Shown here: piece by piece, positions 26,283 to 33,230 of the stretch
Layout of the letters: each line of letters begins with the position of its first letter
Numbering within the stretch: position 1 is the first letter of the stretch
From: Actinacidiphila guanduensis
GTDB lineage: Bacteria; Actinomycetota; Actinomycetes; Streptomycetales; Streptomycetaceae
Assembly: GCF_900103985.1 (NCBI RefSeq)
Contig: NZ_FNIE01000024.1
Span: 1-64,000, forward strand
DNA length: 64,000 nucleotides
Reading direction: 5' to 3'
The notes under the pieces: model-generated
Told to the model about the DNA's origin: nothing
The model's database searches: none
Seen by the model: the letters and a program-made list of their open reading frames with translations, nothing else
Position numbers and translations under genes: made by a program

Positions 26283-26560
26283 ACCTCCTCCGCGACCGGC
26301 TGCTGCTGAATGAGGGCCCACAGGGCGTCGGCGAGGGAGTCCACGGTGGGGTGGTCCCACAGCAGGTCCACCGGCAGGTCCTTCAGCCCGCAGGTGTCCT
26401 CGATCTCCATGCCGACGGACAGCGCGGCCATCGAGTCGAGCCCGTAGGAGGTGAAGGGCTCGTCGGTGGCGACGGTGTCCGCGGGGACACCTGCCTCCAC
26501 GGCTATCGCCTCCACCAGCATGGCGCGGACCTCGTCGATGGTCTGGACGGTTGTGCTCAT
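26279..26560 (-). CDS. discrete acyl carrier protein
   Basis: A 93-residue carrier protein. GLDSMAALSV contains S43, the phosphopantetheine attachment site, followed by the helix II/III pattern of PKS/FAS-type ACPs and WDHPTVDSLADALW. It overlaps the NRPS start by 4 nt and lies 171 nt after the dehydrogenase gene; that gap contains a 13-bp repeat (gtgtcgtcaggtg) twice near 26632-26657. It probably carries the acyl substrate of the dehydrogenase and donates it to the NRPS condensation domain. Confidence 0.9.
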   Translation of the reverse strand: MSTTVQTIDEVRAMLVEAIAVEAGVPADTVATDEPFTSYGLDSMAALSVGMEIEDTCGLKDLPVDLLWDHPTVDSLADALWALIQQQPVAEEV

Positions 26561-26731
26561 GATGATCAGGACCTTTCTGACCCGGCGTCCGACCGCGCCG
26601 CGACGAGGGCGGCCGGTATCCGTCGGGACGTGTGTCGTCAGGTGGTGTCGTCAGGTGGTGTTCTCGGGTGGGATGGCCGGTGTGCGGGCACCGCGGGACG
26701 GCCCCGTGTGCCCGCGGCACCGGACGGGCGG

Positions 26732-28600
26732 TCAGCCGGCGGGTACGGGTGCGGGCCCGCTCGCCTCCACGGCGCCGGGCGCGGCCTGGCGCACGCGGCG
26801 GACGGAGAAGTACTCGCCGTTCGTCCGCTGGCGGTTCATCTGCTCGAACAGGCGGTGCGCGGTGGCGGGTTCGAGGTCGCCCACCTCGTACTCGTGGACC
26901 TGGCGGCGGGCGAGCGCGGCCTGCAGCCACTCGCCGTCGGCGAAGAAGCCGCCGAGCCGGTCCCGGTTGTGCAGCCACACGCCCAGCGCGGAGACCTTGG
27001 CGTGCAGCGCGCAGACCTCCTCGGCCAGCCGCATCAGCTGCGGAGGGGTGGTCTTCCCCGAGGCGAGCGGAATCTGCGCCTGCGCGGCGCTCCACTGGCG
27101 GGCCTCGCCCAGCCGCTCGAAGACGCCGTCCAGCTCCGCGGCCAGTTCGGCGGCCTGCTTCCGCAGGATCGCCAGCCGCTCCTCGCCGCAGCCCTCGCTC
27201 GGCGCCAGGTCGTCCAGCATCGAGGCGAGCCCGGGCAGGCTGGCGAACACGGCGTCGCGGCCGCGGCCGAAGACCGTGACCCGCTCGGGCCGGAACTCCG
27301 GCAGCGGGGCCTGGAGGTCGTACAGCGCGCTCCAGTCCTCCTCGCGCTCCTGGCGCCGGGCCTTGGCCATGGCGGACAGCTGCAGGGCGATGCTGTCCAG
27401 GCACACCGGCTCGCTGCCGTCGAAGACCGAGACGATCGAGCCGTCGCGCAGCATCTTCTGGAAGATGCCGGCGTGCTCCTCGGCCCGCATGTAGTAGCGG
27501 GCGCCGAGGACCTTGGAGAGGACCTTGCCGTTGAAGTCCACCAGGCGGGCGACCTGCACCTTGGCGAGGTTGGCCCAGATGCTGAACTCCTCGGTGTACA
27601 GGTGCAGTCCGCGGACGCCGACCAGGGCCTCGCAGTCCGCCACGAGCATGCTCAGGTAGGAGTTGGCCAGCAGCTCGGCGACGTAGGGGATCTCGGCGGC
27701 CGGGCCGTCGTACAGGTGCCGCTCGGACAGGAAGGAGGCGGCCGTCCGCAGCATGGTGTCGCCGGTGCCCAGCGACAGGCCGGTGCAGAAGGTGCGGGTG
27801 ATCAGCAGGCCGCGCAGGGCCAGTTCGAGCCCTTCGCCCTCCTCGCCGATCCGCGTGGTGGCGGGCACCCGCGCGTCGTCGAAGCCGATGCCGCTGATGT
27901 CGCAGCCGCGCAGGCCGTAGGTGGGCACGCGGTCCAGGCCGCGCACGCCGCCGGATTCGACCTCGGCGCGGTCCAGCAGGAACAGCGACTGCCGGCGCTT
28001 GGCTGGGGTGTCCTCGTCGCCGGTGCGGCCGATGATCACGACGTGGGTGGAGGTGCGGCCGCGGTTGATGGGCCACTTCTCCCCGTTGAGGACGTAACCG
28101 CCGCCGTCCGGGGTCGCCAGGAAGTCGTTGGCCGCCAGGTCGGCGCCGTGCGCGGTCTCGGAGTAGGCCAGGCACGGGATGACTCCGCCGCGCAGCACGG
28201 CCGCGGCGTTCTTCTCCTGCTGCTCGGGGCTGCCGCCGATCCAGGCGAGCATCATCCACAGCTGGGTGCTCTCGCTGACGGCCACGTTCATGTCCCTGCG
28301 TGCCACCGCGCGGGCGAGCATGAACAGCTCCTCGGCGCTGCGCAGCCGGCCGCCGAGCCGCGCGGGCACGAAGAAGTGGCCGAAGCCGAAGGCGCGCAGC
28401 CGGTCGATGCCGTCCTGCGGGAGTTCGTCGCGGTCGTCGAGTGCGAGTCCGCGGGAGAAGGAGACGGCGTTGCCGGGCACGGCAGGGTCGCCGAGCCAGT
28501 CCTCCAGTTCCTCGGTCACGGCGACGGCGTCGACAATGGACCGTAACGGCGTCCCGGGGGTGTCCGTCTCATTGTTCGGCGAGAAATGGGCATCGGTCAT
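26732..28600 (-). CDS. large acyl-CoA/acyl-ACP dehydrogenase-like flavoprotein
   Basis: A 622-residue protein. Residues of about 75-470 follow the acyl-CoA dehydrogenase fold: LAYSETAHGADLAAND is the flavin/substrate strand, GGGYVLNGEKWPINRG the following hairpin, and ISGIGFDDARVP a central strand. A ~150-residue helical C-terminal extension (rich in Leu/Ala/Glu) exceeds the usual ~380-residue enzyme. The ATG at 28600 has AGGAAAGGGG upstream; an upstream in-frame ATG would add a non-homologous tail. As first gene before the ACP and NRPS it probably oxidises an ACP-bound acyl chain. Substrate and final product are inference. Confidence 0.88.
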   Translation of the reverse strand: MTDAHFSPNNETDTPGTPLRSIVDAVAVTEELEDWLGDPAVPGNAVSFSRGLALDDRDELPQDGIDRLRAFGFGHFFVPARLGGRLRSAEELFMLARAVARRDMNVAVSESTQLWMMLAWIGGSPEQQEKNAAAVLRGGVIPCLAYSETAHGADLAANDFLATPDGGGYVLNGEKWPINRGRTSTHVVIIGRTGDEDTPAKRRQSLFLLDRAEVESGGVRGLDRVPTYGLRGCDISGIGFDDARVPATTRIGEEGEGLELALRGLLITRTFCTGLSLGTGDTMLRTAASFLSERHLYDGPAAEIPYVAELLANSYLSMLVADCEALVGVRGLHLYTEEFSIWANLAKVQVARLVDFNGKVLSKVLGARYYMRAEEHAGIFQKMLRDGSIVSVFDGSEPVCLDSIALQLSAMAKARRQEREEDWSALYDLQAPLPEFRPERVTVFGRGRDAVFASLPGLASMLDDLAPSEGCGEERLAILRKQAAELAAELDGVFERLGEARQWSAAQAQIPLASGKTTPPQLMRLAEEVCALHAKVSALGVWLHNRDRLGGFFADGEWLQAALARRQVHEYEVGDLEPATAHRLFEQMNRQRTNGEYFSVRRVRQAAPGAVEASGPAPVPAG

Positions 28601-29664
28601 GGGCGTTTTCCCCTTTCCTGTGCGGTTTCCGGGCAGCGTCGGGCAACCGAGCAGCCCCGGAATTGCAGCGCGAATCAACCGGACCGCGGCGGTCGGCGAA
28701 AGGCACGCCGGCATACCGCGTCCGGCTCGCGAAATGGGCGCGCCGAAGGCAGCCGATATCGGCTCCGGATGGCGCGCATGCGTCAGTCGGACCGTGTCGT
28801 GTTGTCTTCTTTATCGCGGCACCGCGCACCTACCGGTGCAGGTCTCCGTCAGCCGGTGAAGGCACGGCACACGGAAGCACGCCGACGCGACGGAAGGCAC
28901 CCGGCCTGAGGCCGGGGCAGGTCGGCGGTGCGTAGGTCGATCCGCGGTGTGTCGTTGTTGTACTGCCGGTCTTCCACGTGCACTCCTTCGGGTCTCACGC
29001 TCCCCGTGACCCGTCTCCTGAGCTTGCATGGCAAAGCCGGTGGCGGCACGGACCCCTGTCCGGCCTCTCCCCGTTCGAGCCCTATCTTTCCACTAGACGT
29101 GAAGCTCGCGCCAATGGTTCTCCCTACATCCAGGTGAATTCTCGCGCGTATCGCGGCGCACACGAGCCCGGCTACCGCCGGTAAGGCGGCCGCGCCGCCG
29201 TGAACTGGGGCTTCCCGGACGGCACGATGGCCAACAATCGGCAATTGATGTGACGAGCATCACCCACCATCCCGCACTCCTTTACAGGCCCGCCATAGCA
29301 CCCGAGCAACGTTGCCCCGCGTATGCATCCCTCCACCACCAAGAGGAATTAACCATTCCGGACCGGGTGGTGCGGGGAAATTCGCCCCGCCGTGCACATA
29401 CAGACTGTCACCTGTGCACAGATGTGCCCCTGCGGCGAGGGATGCCCGATGGGACGTCAGGGACGATTCGGGCCGGTACGGCCTCCTCGGGCGAAAGGGG
29501 CGGTTCGGTGCCGAACGCGGCGACGGGGACGCGGGCGGGAGGGCGGCTCGGCGGCGGAATGCGGCAGCGGAGCCCTCATCCTCCACGACAAGGGCGAGAG
29601 GACGGCCGGATCAGCGCGCGGCCCGCCGAAACCTGCTGCTCGTGGACTCTCCGCCCGGCTCGGG
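28601..29664. other. 1.06-kb gene-free region upstream of the NRPS locus
   Basis: No reading frame here has convincing codon bias, start site or recognisable motif on either strand. The stretch from roughly 28.56 to 29.46 kb is visibly richer in A/T than its surroundings (for example around 28960-29160 and 29240-29400). It should contain the promoter of the dehydrogenase-ACP-NRPS operon, but no hexamer pair is convincing enough to list. Confidence 0.5.
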
Positions 29665-30066
29665 TCAGAGGCCGATGAGCCCGACCCGGTTGCCGCACAA
29701 GCGGCCCATGTCGTCGATGTCCGAGGTCAGCAGGACGACAGGGCCGGCCTGCCGTAGGGCGGCCTCCGCGACGGTCGCGTCGATGGCGTACTTGTGACCG
29801 TGGAGGCCGGCTGCCTTGAGCAGTCGCGCCGCCTCCTCGGCGGTCTGCTCGGTGACCGGCTCCACCTTGGTCCGGGACAGGATCCACTGGAGCCGCGGCA
29901 TGTTCACCCGGGAGTGGCTGACTTCCACGACGGTGTTCGCGCTGATGACGAGATCCGCGCCCATCTCGTGGAACACCTGCAGCAGACCGAGGACCTTCCG
30001 GTCCTGGGCGACCCAGGCGGACAGACCCTCGCTGTCCAGAACCACGGATTCGACGTGCTGACTCAC
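29665..30066 (-). CDS. VapC-type PIN-domain toxin ribonuclease
   Basis: A 133-residue PIN-domain protein. The conserved acidic residues are visible in VVLDSEGLSAW near the N terminus, in the central VVEVSHSR, and in YAIDATVAEAAL and LTSDIDDM near the C terminus. PIN toxins cleave RNA with bound Mg2+. The ATG overlaps the stop of the antitoxin gene by 4 nt, the standard antitoxin-toxin order. The neighbouring 16-bp palindrome suggests autoregulation. The RNA target is unknown. Confidence 0.85.
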   Translation of the reverse strand: MSQHVESVVLDSEGLSAWVAQDRKVLGLLQVFHEMGADLVISANTVVEVSHSRVNMPRLQWILSRTKVEPVTEQTAEEAARLLKAAGLHGHKYAIDATVAEAALRQAGPVVLLTSDIDDMGRLCGNRVGLIGL

Positions 30067-30311
30067 GCGGCGCTCGCGCCGTCGCCGGGTTTCGTCGCCC
30101 CCGCGACACGCGCCCTGGCTTCGGCCAGTTCCTCTTCGGTGAAGGAGCCGTGCTCGTCCTCGTAGCTCCGCAGGTCGGCCCCGAGCAAGTGGTGCCGGAT
30201 CTGTCGGGCGACCGCTTCGGCCACATAACCGGAGACGTTGTCGGTGAGCGTTTTCAGCTCCGCCACCTGCTCGGACGGCAGCGTGACCGTGATCCGGGTC
30301 GTTTCAGCCAT
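30063..30311 (-). CDS. ribbon-helix-helix (VapB-type) antitoxin
   Basis: An 82-residue protein. The N terminus TTRITVTLPSEQVAELKTL is a ribbon-helix-helix DNA-binding strand-helix pattern, and the acidic C-terminal part (SYEDEHGSFTEEELAEARARV) is the likely toxin-binding segment. No Shine-Dalgarno sequence precedes the ATG. TATGCT lies six bases upstream, so the transcript is probably leaderless and its -10 element overlaps the palindromic operator at 30319-30334. Confidence 0.82.
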   Translation of the reverse strand: MAETTRITVTLPSEQVAELKTLTDNVSGYVAEAVARQIRHHLLGADLRSYEDEHGSFTEEELAEARARVAGATKPGDGASAA

Positions 30312-30318
30312 GCAGCAA

Positions 30319-30334
30319 GCATACCGCGGTATGC
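30319..30334. promoter_or_regulatory. 16-bp perfect palindrome, candidate VapB operator
   Basis: GCATACCGCGGTATGC is a perfect inverted repeat starting 8 nt upstream of the antitoxin ATG. It overlaps the putative minus-strand -10 TATGCT. Antitoxin-toxin complexes of this class normally bind such palindromes to repress their own promoter. Confidence 0.6.
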
Positions 30335-30493
30335 GTGCAGCGGCCTTCCCCTCGATCCTGTCGAGCGCCGGCTGCGCCCTCTTGCGGGCAGGGGGCCGGG
30401 CACCCGGACGCGGACCGAGGGTGGCGAGGTGTACGGGAGCGGGGGCCGGGCAGCCGGAACAGCAAGTCGAGGGACAGACAAGGAGAATCGCTC

Positions 30494-30946
30494 ATGTCGA
30501 TGATCGAGGAATCCGTCGAGGTCGAGGTCCCGGTGCGCTCGGCGTACGACCAGTGGACGCAGTTCGAGGAGTACCCGTCGTTCATGGACGGCGTGGAGCG
30601 GATCGAGCAGCGCACGCCGACGCTGACGCACTGGTGGACGTCGGTGGACGGGGTGACCCGGGAGTTCGACGCCAAGATCACCGAGCAGATCCCGGACGAG
30701 CGGGTGGCGTGGACCACCGTCGGCGGCGAGGTCCGTCAGGCGGGGGTGGTCACCTTCCACCGGCTGGACGACCGGCACACCCGGATCATGCTCCAACTGG
30801 AGCACGACCCGCAGGGGTTCACGGACACCGTCGGCGACAAGCTCGGTTTCGTCCGCCGGCAGGCGAAGGGCGACCTGCAGCGGTTCAAGACGTTCATCGA
30901 GAACCGCGGCGGCACGCAGACGGGTGCCTGGCGCGGCCAGGTCTGA
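30494..30946 (+). CDS. SRPBCC-family protein (cyclase/dehydrase-like)
   Basis: A 150-residue protein of the SRPBCC ligand-binding fold. It opens EESVEVEVPVRSAYDQWTQFEEYPSFMDGVERIEQ, continues with alternating strands, and ends in a C-terminal helix (DLQRFKTFIENRG). The ATG at 30494 has a strong AAGGAG nine bases upstream. It stands alone and is not the same subfamily as the NRPS-locus protein at 21851. Members of this common actinobacterial family have no firmly assigned role. A strong hairpin follows at 30972. Confidence 0.85.
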   Translation: MSMIEESVEVEVPVRSAYDQWTQFEEYPSFMDGVERIEQRTPTLTHWWTSVDGVTREFDAKITEQIPDERVAWTTVGGEVRQAGVVTFHRLDDRHTRIMLQLEHDPQGFTDTVGDKLGFVRRQAKGDLQRFKTFIENRGGTQTGAWRGQV

Positions 30947-30971
30947 CGGTCCGTCATCCCGCCCGTACGAC

Positions 30972-31009
30972 ACGGCCCCCGGCCCGGCTCACCGCCGGCC
31001 GGGGGCCGT
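30972..31009. terminator. bidirectional hairpin terminator
   Basis: A perfect 13-bp GC-rich stem (30972-30984 with 30997-31009) and 12-nt loop lie between the convergent SRPBCC and glycosyltransferase genes. Confidence 0.75.
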
Positions 31010-31123
31010 CGTCCGTCGCCCGCCCCGCACGTCCCGGCGCGTGCCGTACGGCTCCGGAACGACGCGCGAGGGCGCACAACCGGGTCCGGCCGGGGGGAAG
31101 TGGGTGAAGCCGGGTGAGCCGCG

Positions 31124-31834
31124 TCAGGGCGCTGGTGCGCGCGCGGCCAGTCCCGCGAGGTGGTCGGCGAAGCCTCCGACGGCGCGGCCGCGCAGCCGCG
31201 CCGAGGTGGTGACGGGTGCGGCGGCCGTCCGCAGCACCCGGTGGCCGGCCCGTTCCAGCGCGGCGACCAGTGCGTGGTCCTCGCCCGTCGCCAGGGGCGG
31301 GAAGCCGCCGACGGCCCGGTAGGCGGGTGCGGCGACTCCGAGGCTGGCGCCGTGCACGTGCCGGTGGTGCCAGGCCGTGCCGTCGCCGGGCCGTCCGGCC
31401 TCGTACAGCGCCTGGTGGCGCAGCTCCAGCGGGCTGCCGCCGGGCACGGCGACGGTGCCGACGAGGGCGTCCCACCCGTCGGCGGCGGCCTCGGCGTGCT
31501 GGGCGAGCCACTGCGGGGGGACGGTGCTGTCGGCGTCGGTGGAGGCGAGCCAGGTCTCGTGCTCGGCGCCCGCGAGCAGGGCGAGCGCGTGCCGGGCGCC
31601 GGCGGCCCGCGCCCGGCCGGGGTTGCGGAAGCGTCCGCGGACCACCACCGCCCCGGCCCGCTCGGCGATCGCCGCGGTGCCGTCCCGGCAGGAGTCGGCG
31701 ACGACGACCGTGAGCACCCGCACGTCCCGGACACGGGGGTGGGCCGCCGCGGCGGCGAGCGCCCGCAGAGCGGCGGGCAGCAGTTGCGCCTCGTCGCGCG
31801 CGGGGACGACGACGGCGAGGTGGCGCACCCTCAC
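31124..31834 (-). CDS. family 2 glycosyltransferase
   Basis: A 236-residue GT-A fold enzyme. LAVVVPARDEAQLLPAAL is the nucleotide-sugar binding start, WLASTDADS holds the metal-binding DxD-like motif, and GGFPPLATGEDHALVAAL the acceptor-region GED motif. No membrane helices are visible, so it should be cytosolic. The GTG at 31834 overlaps the methyltransferase stop (GTGA). It ends the four-gene operon and presumably builds or modifies a sugar product with the deacetylase and methyltransferase. Donor and acceptor are unknown. Confidence 0.87.
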   Translation of the reverse strand: MRVRHLAVVVPARDEAQLLPAALRALAAAAAHPRVRDVRVLTVVVADSCRDGTAAIAERAGAVVVRGRFRNPGRARAAGARHALALLAGAEHETWLASTDADSTVPPQWLAQHAEAAADGWDALVGTVAVPGGSPLELRHQALYEAGRPGDGTAWHHRHVHGASLGVAAPAYRAVGGFPPLATGEDHALVAALERAGHRVLRTAAAPVTTSARLRGRAVGGFADHLAGLAARAPAP

Positions 31835-32463
31835 ACCAGTCCCTCCCGCTCGGCGGGGGTGGGGGCCCGGCCGGCGCCGGGCAGGGCGCGGGTGTGCACC
31901 TGGAGGACGAAGTCGTCCTCGCGGTGGTCGGCGAGCAGGTGCAGCCAGGGCAGGGCGGCCAGGCGCGCGGCGATGTCCGTGCCGGTGCGCAGGTGGTCGG
32001 GGACGGGGTGGTTCCAGTGGACGGTCACCAGGGTGCCGCCGCCTTCCAGTGAGGCCCGCACGCGCTCCAGCAGCTCGTCCATGGTGTCGTCGGCGAGGTA
32101 GTAGAGCAGTTCGGAGAGCACGACGAGGTCGAAGGCGCCGCCCGGCCACTCCCGCGGGACGGTGAGCCGGCGGACCGTCACCCCGGGCAGGTCCGCCGTG
32201 CGGCGGCGGGCGGTGAGGACGGCGGACCCCACCCGGTCGGCGGCGAGCAGGCTGTCGCAGCGACCGGCCAGCCGCCGCGTCAACTCGCCGACCGAGCAGG
32301 CCGGTTCGAAGGCGCGGCGGTAGCGCGGCTGCGGGAGGGCCGCCACCGTGAGGTCGTACTTGCGGCGCTCGTACCAGCGCTCGGCGAGGTGCCAGGGGTC
32401 CTCGGTGCCGGCGTACATGTCCTCGAAGTAGGCGTCGGGCGTGCCGGGGCGGGCGGCGCTCAT
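31831..32463 (-). CDS. NodS-like class I SAM-dependent methyltransferase
   Basis: A 210-residue methyltransferase. The N terminus YFEDMYAGTEDPWHLAERWY and following ERRKYDLTVAALP are characteristic of the NodS family. The SAM-binding motif reads FEPACSVGELTRRLA, and FDLVVLSELLYYL is motif II. NodS N-methylates deacetylated chitooligosaccharides in rhizobia; here the gene directly follows a PIG-L deacetylase, so N-methylation of a freed amino sugar is a reasonable guess. Both ends overlap neighbours by 4 nt. Confidence 0.86.
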   Translation of the reverse strand: MSAARPGTPDAYFEDMYAGTEDPWHLAERWYERRKYDLTVAALPQPRYRRAFEPACSVGELTRRLAGRCDSLLAADRVGSAVLTARRRTADLPGVTVRRLTVPREWPGGAFDLVVLSELLYYLADDTMDELLERVRASLEGGGTLVTVHWNHPVPDHLRTGTDIAARLAALPWLHLLADHREDDFVLQVHTRALPGAGRAPTPAEREGLV

Positions 32464-33230
32464 CCGAACACCACCTCGAACGGGCGCAGGTGGTGGGCCA
32501 GTTCGTCGGGCGGGAGGACGGCGCGGTCGGCCGGGCCGGGCCCGAGCGGCCGGATCTGGGTGACGAACCGCCCGACGGCTGCGCGCTTGCGGGCCAGCTC
32601 GGCGGGGTCGAGCCGGACGGCGGACGCGGCCTCCCACGGCACCCGCGGGTCGCCGGGCCGGGCCCAGTGCCACGTCCACACCGGGTACATCAGGCACCGG
32701 ACGTGTTCCTGCGCGGCGGCGACGAGCGCGGCGCGGCCGACCGCCTCGTGGTCCGCGTGCACGTCCCCCGTCCAGGGCGCGAGGCACAGGGCGGCGCCCG
32801 CGAATGACTCGCGCAGCGCGGCGGCCACGTCCTGCTGGTGCCGGGCGACCTGGGTGTCGGGGACGCGCAGCCGCCGCACCTCGGCGTCCGGCGCGCCCAG
32901 CTCGGCCAGGGCCGCGCGCAGTTCCTCGGCGCGCAGGGCGGCCAGCCGGGCGGGGCCGACCGCCGTGCTGCCCGGGTGGGAGCCCTCGCCGTCGGTGACG
33001 GAGACGACGGTGACGCGCAGCCCGGCCGCGGCGAGCCGGGCCAGGGTGCCGCCCAGGCCGAGCACCTCGTCGTCCGGGTGGGCGGCGGCCACCACGACCC
33101 GGCCGGCGGCGGGCAGGCGCAGGTCGGGCAGGCGGTCCCAGCCGTCCCACGCCTGCCACTCCCACTCGTCGGTGCCGGGTGCCTGGATGGGGTCGGCGTA
33201 CACGGGCGCGGTGCCGGGCCGGCCGCTCAA
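32460..33230 (-). CDS. PIG-L (LmbE)-family zinc deacetylase
   Basis: About 256 residues. AAHPDDEVLGLGGTLARL carries the zinc-binding HPDDE motif and GDVHADHEAVGRAAL the downstream HxDH. These are the signatures of enzymes removing N-acetyl groups from GlcNAc-type sugars. The proposed start is TTG at 33230, which overlaps the upstream stop (TTGA); no closer ATG or GTG is present, so the start is the least certain part. It is translationally linked to the methyltransferase downstream. Confidence 0.85.
   Translation of the reverse strand: MSGRPGTAPVYADPIQAPGTDEWEWQAWDGWDRLPDLRLPAAGRVVVAAAHPDDEVLGLGGTLARLAAAGLRVTVVSVTDGEGSHPGSTAVGPARLAALRAEELRAALAELGAPDAEVRRLRVPDTQVARHQQDVAAALRESFAGAALCLAPWTGDVHADHEAVGRAALVAAAQEHVRCLMYPVWTWHWARPGDPRVPWEAASAVRLDPAELARKRAAVGRFVTQIRPLGPGPADRAVLPPDELAHHLRPFEVVFG

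Noticed and set aside
22116-26309. A 1397-codon plus-strand frame opposite the NRPS
   Set aside because: The minus strand encodes complete C, A, T and TE domain motifs; the plus-strand product is low-complexity shadow sequence.
26632-26657. 13-bp duplication between the dehydrogenase and ACP genes as a regulator site
   Set aside because: Two direct copies without symmetry inside an operon gap; it more likely reflects local duplication, so it is mentioned only under the ACP gene.
28849-29244. Minus-strand frame of 131 codons in the gene-free region
   Set aside because: No plausible Shine-Dalgarno site, no recognisable domain, irregular composition; overlapping frames on the other strand are equally open.
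29250-29678. Plus-strand frame of 142 codons upstream of vapC
   Set aside because: It runs into the 3' end of vapC, lacks motifs and has no credible start context.
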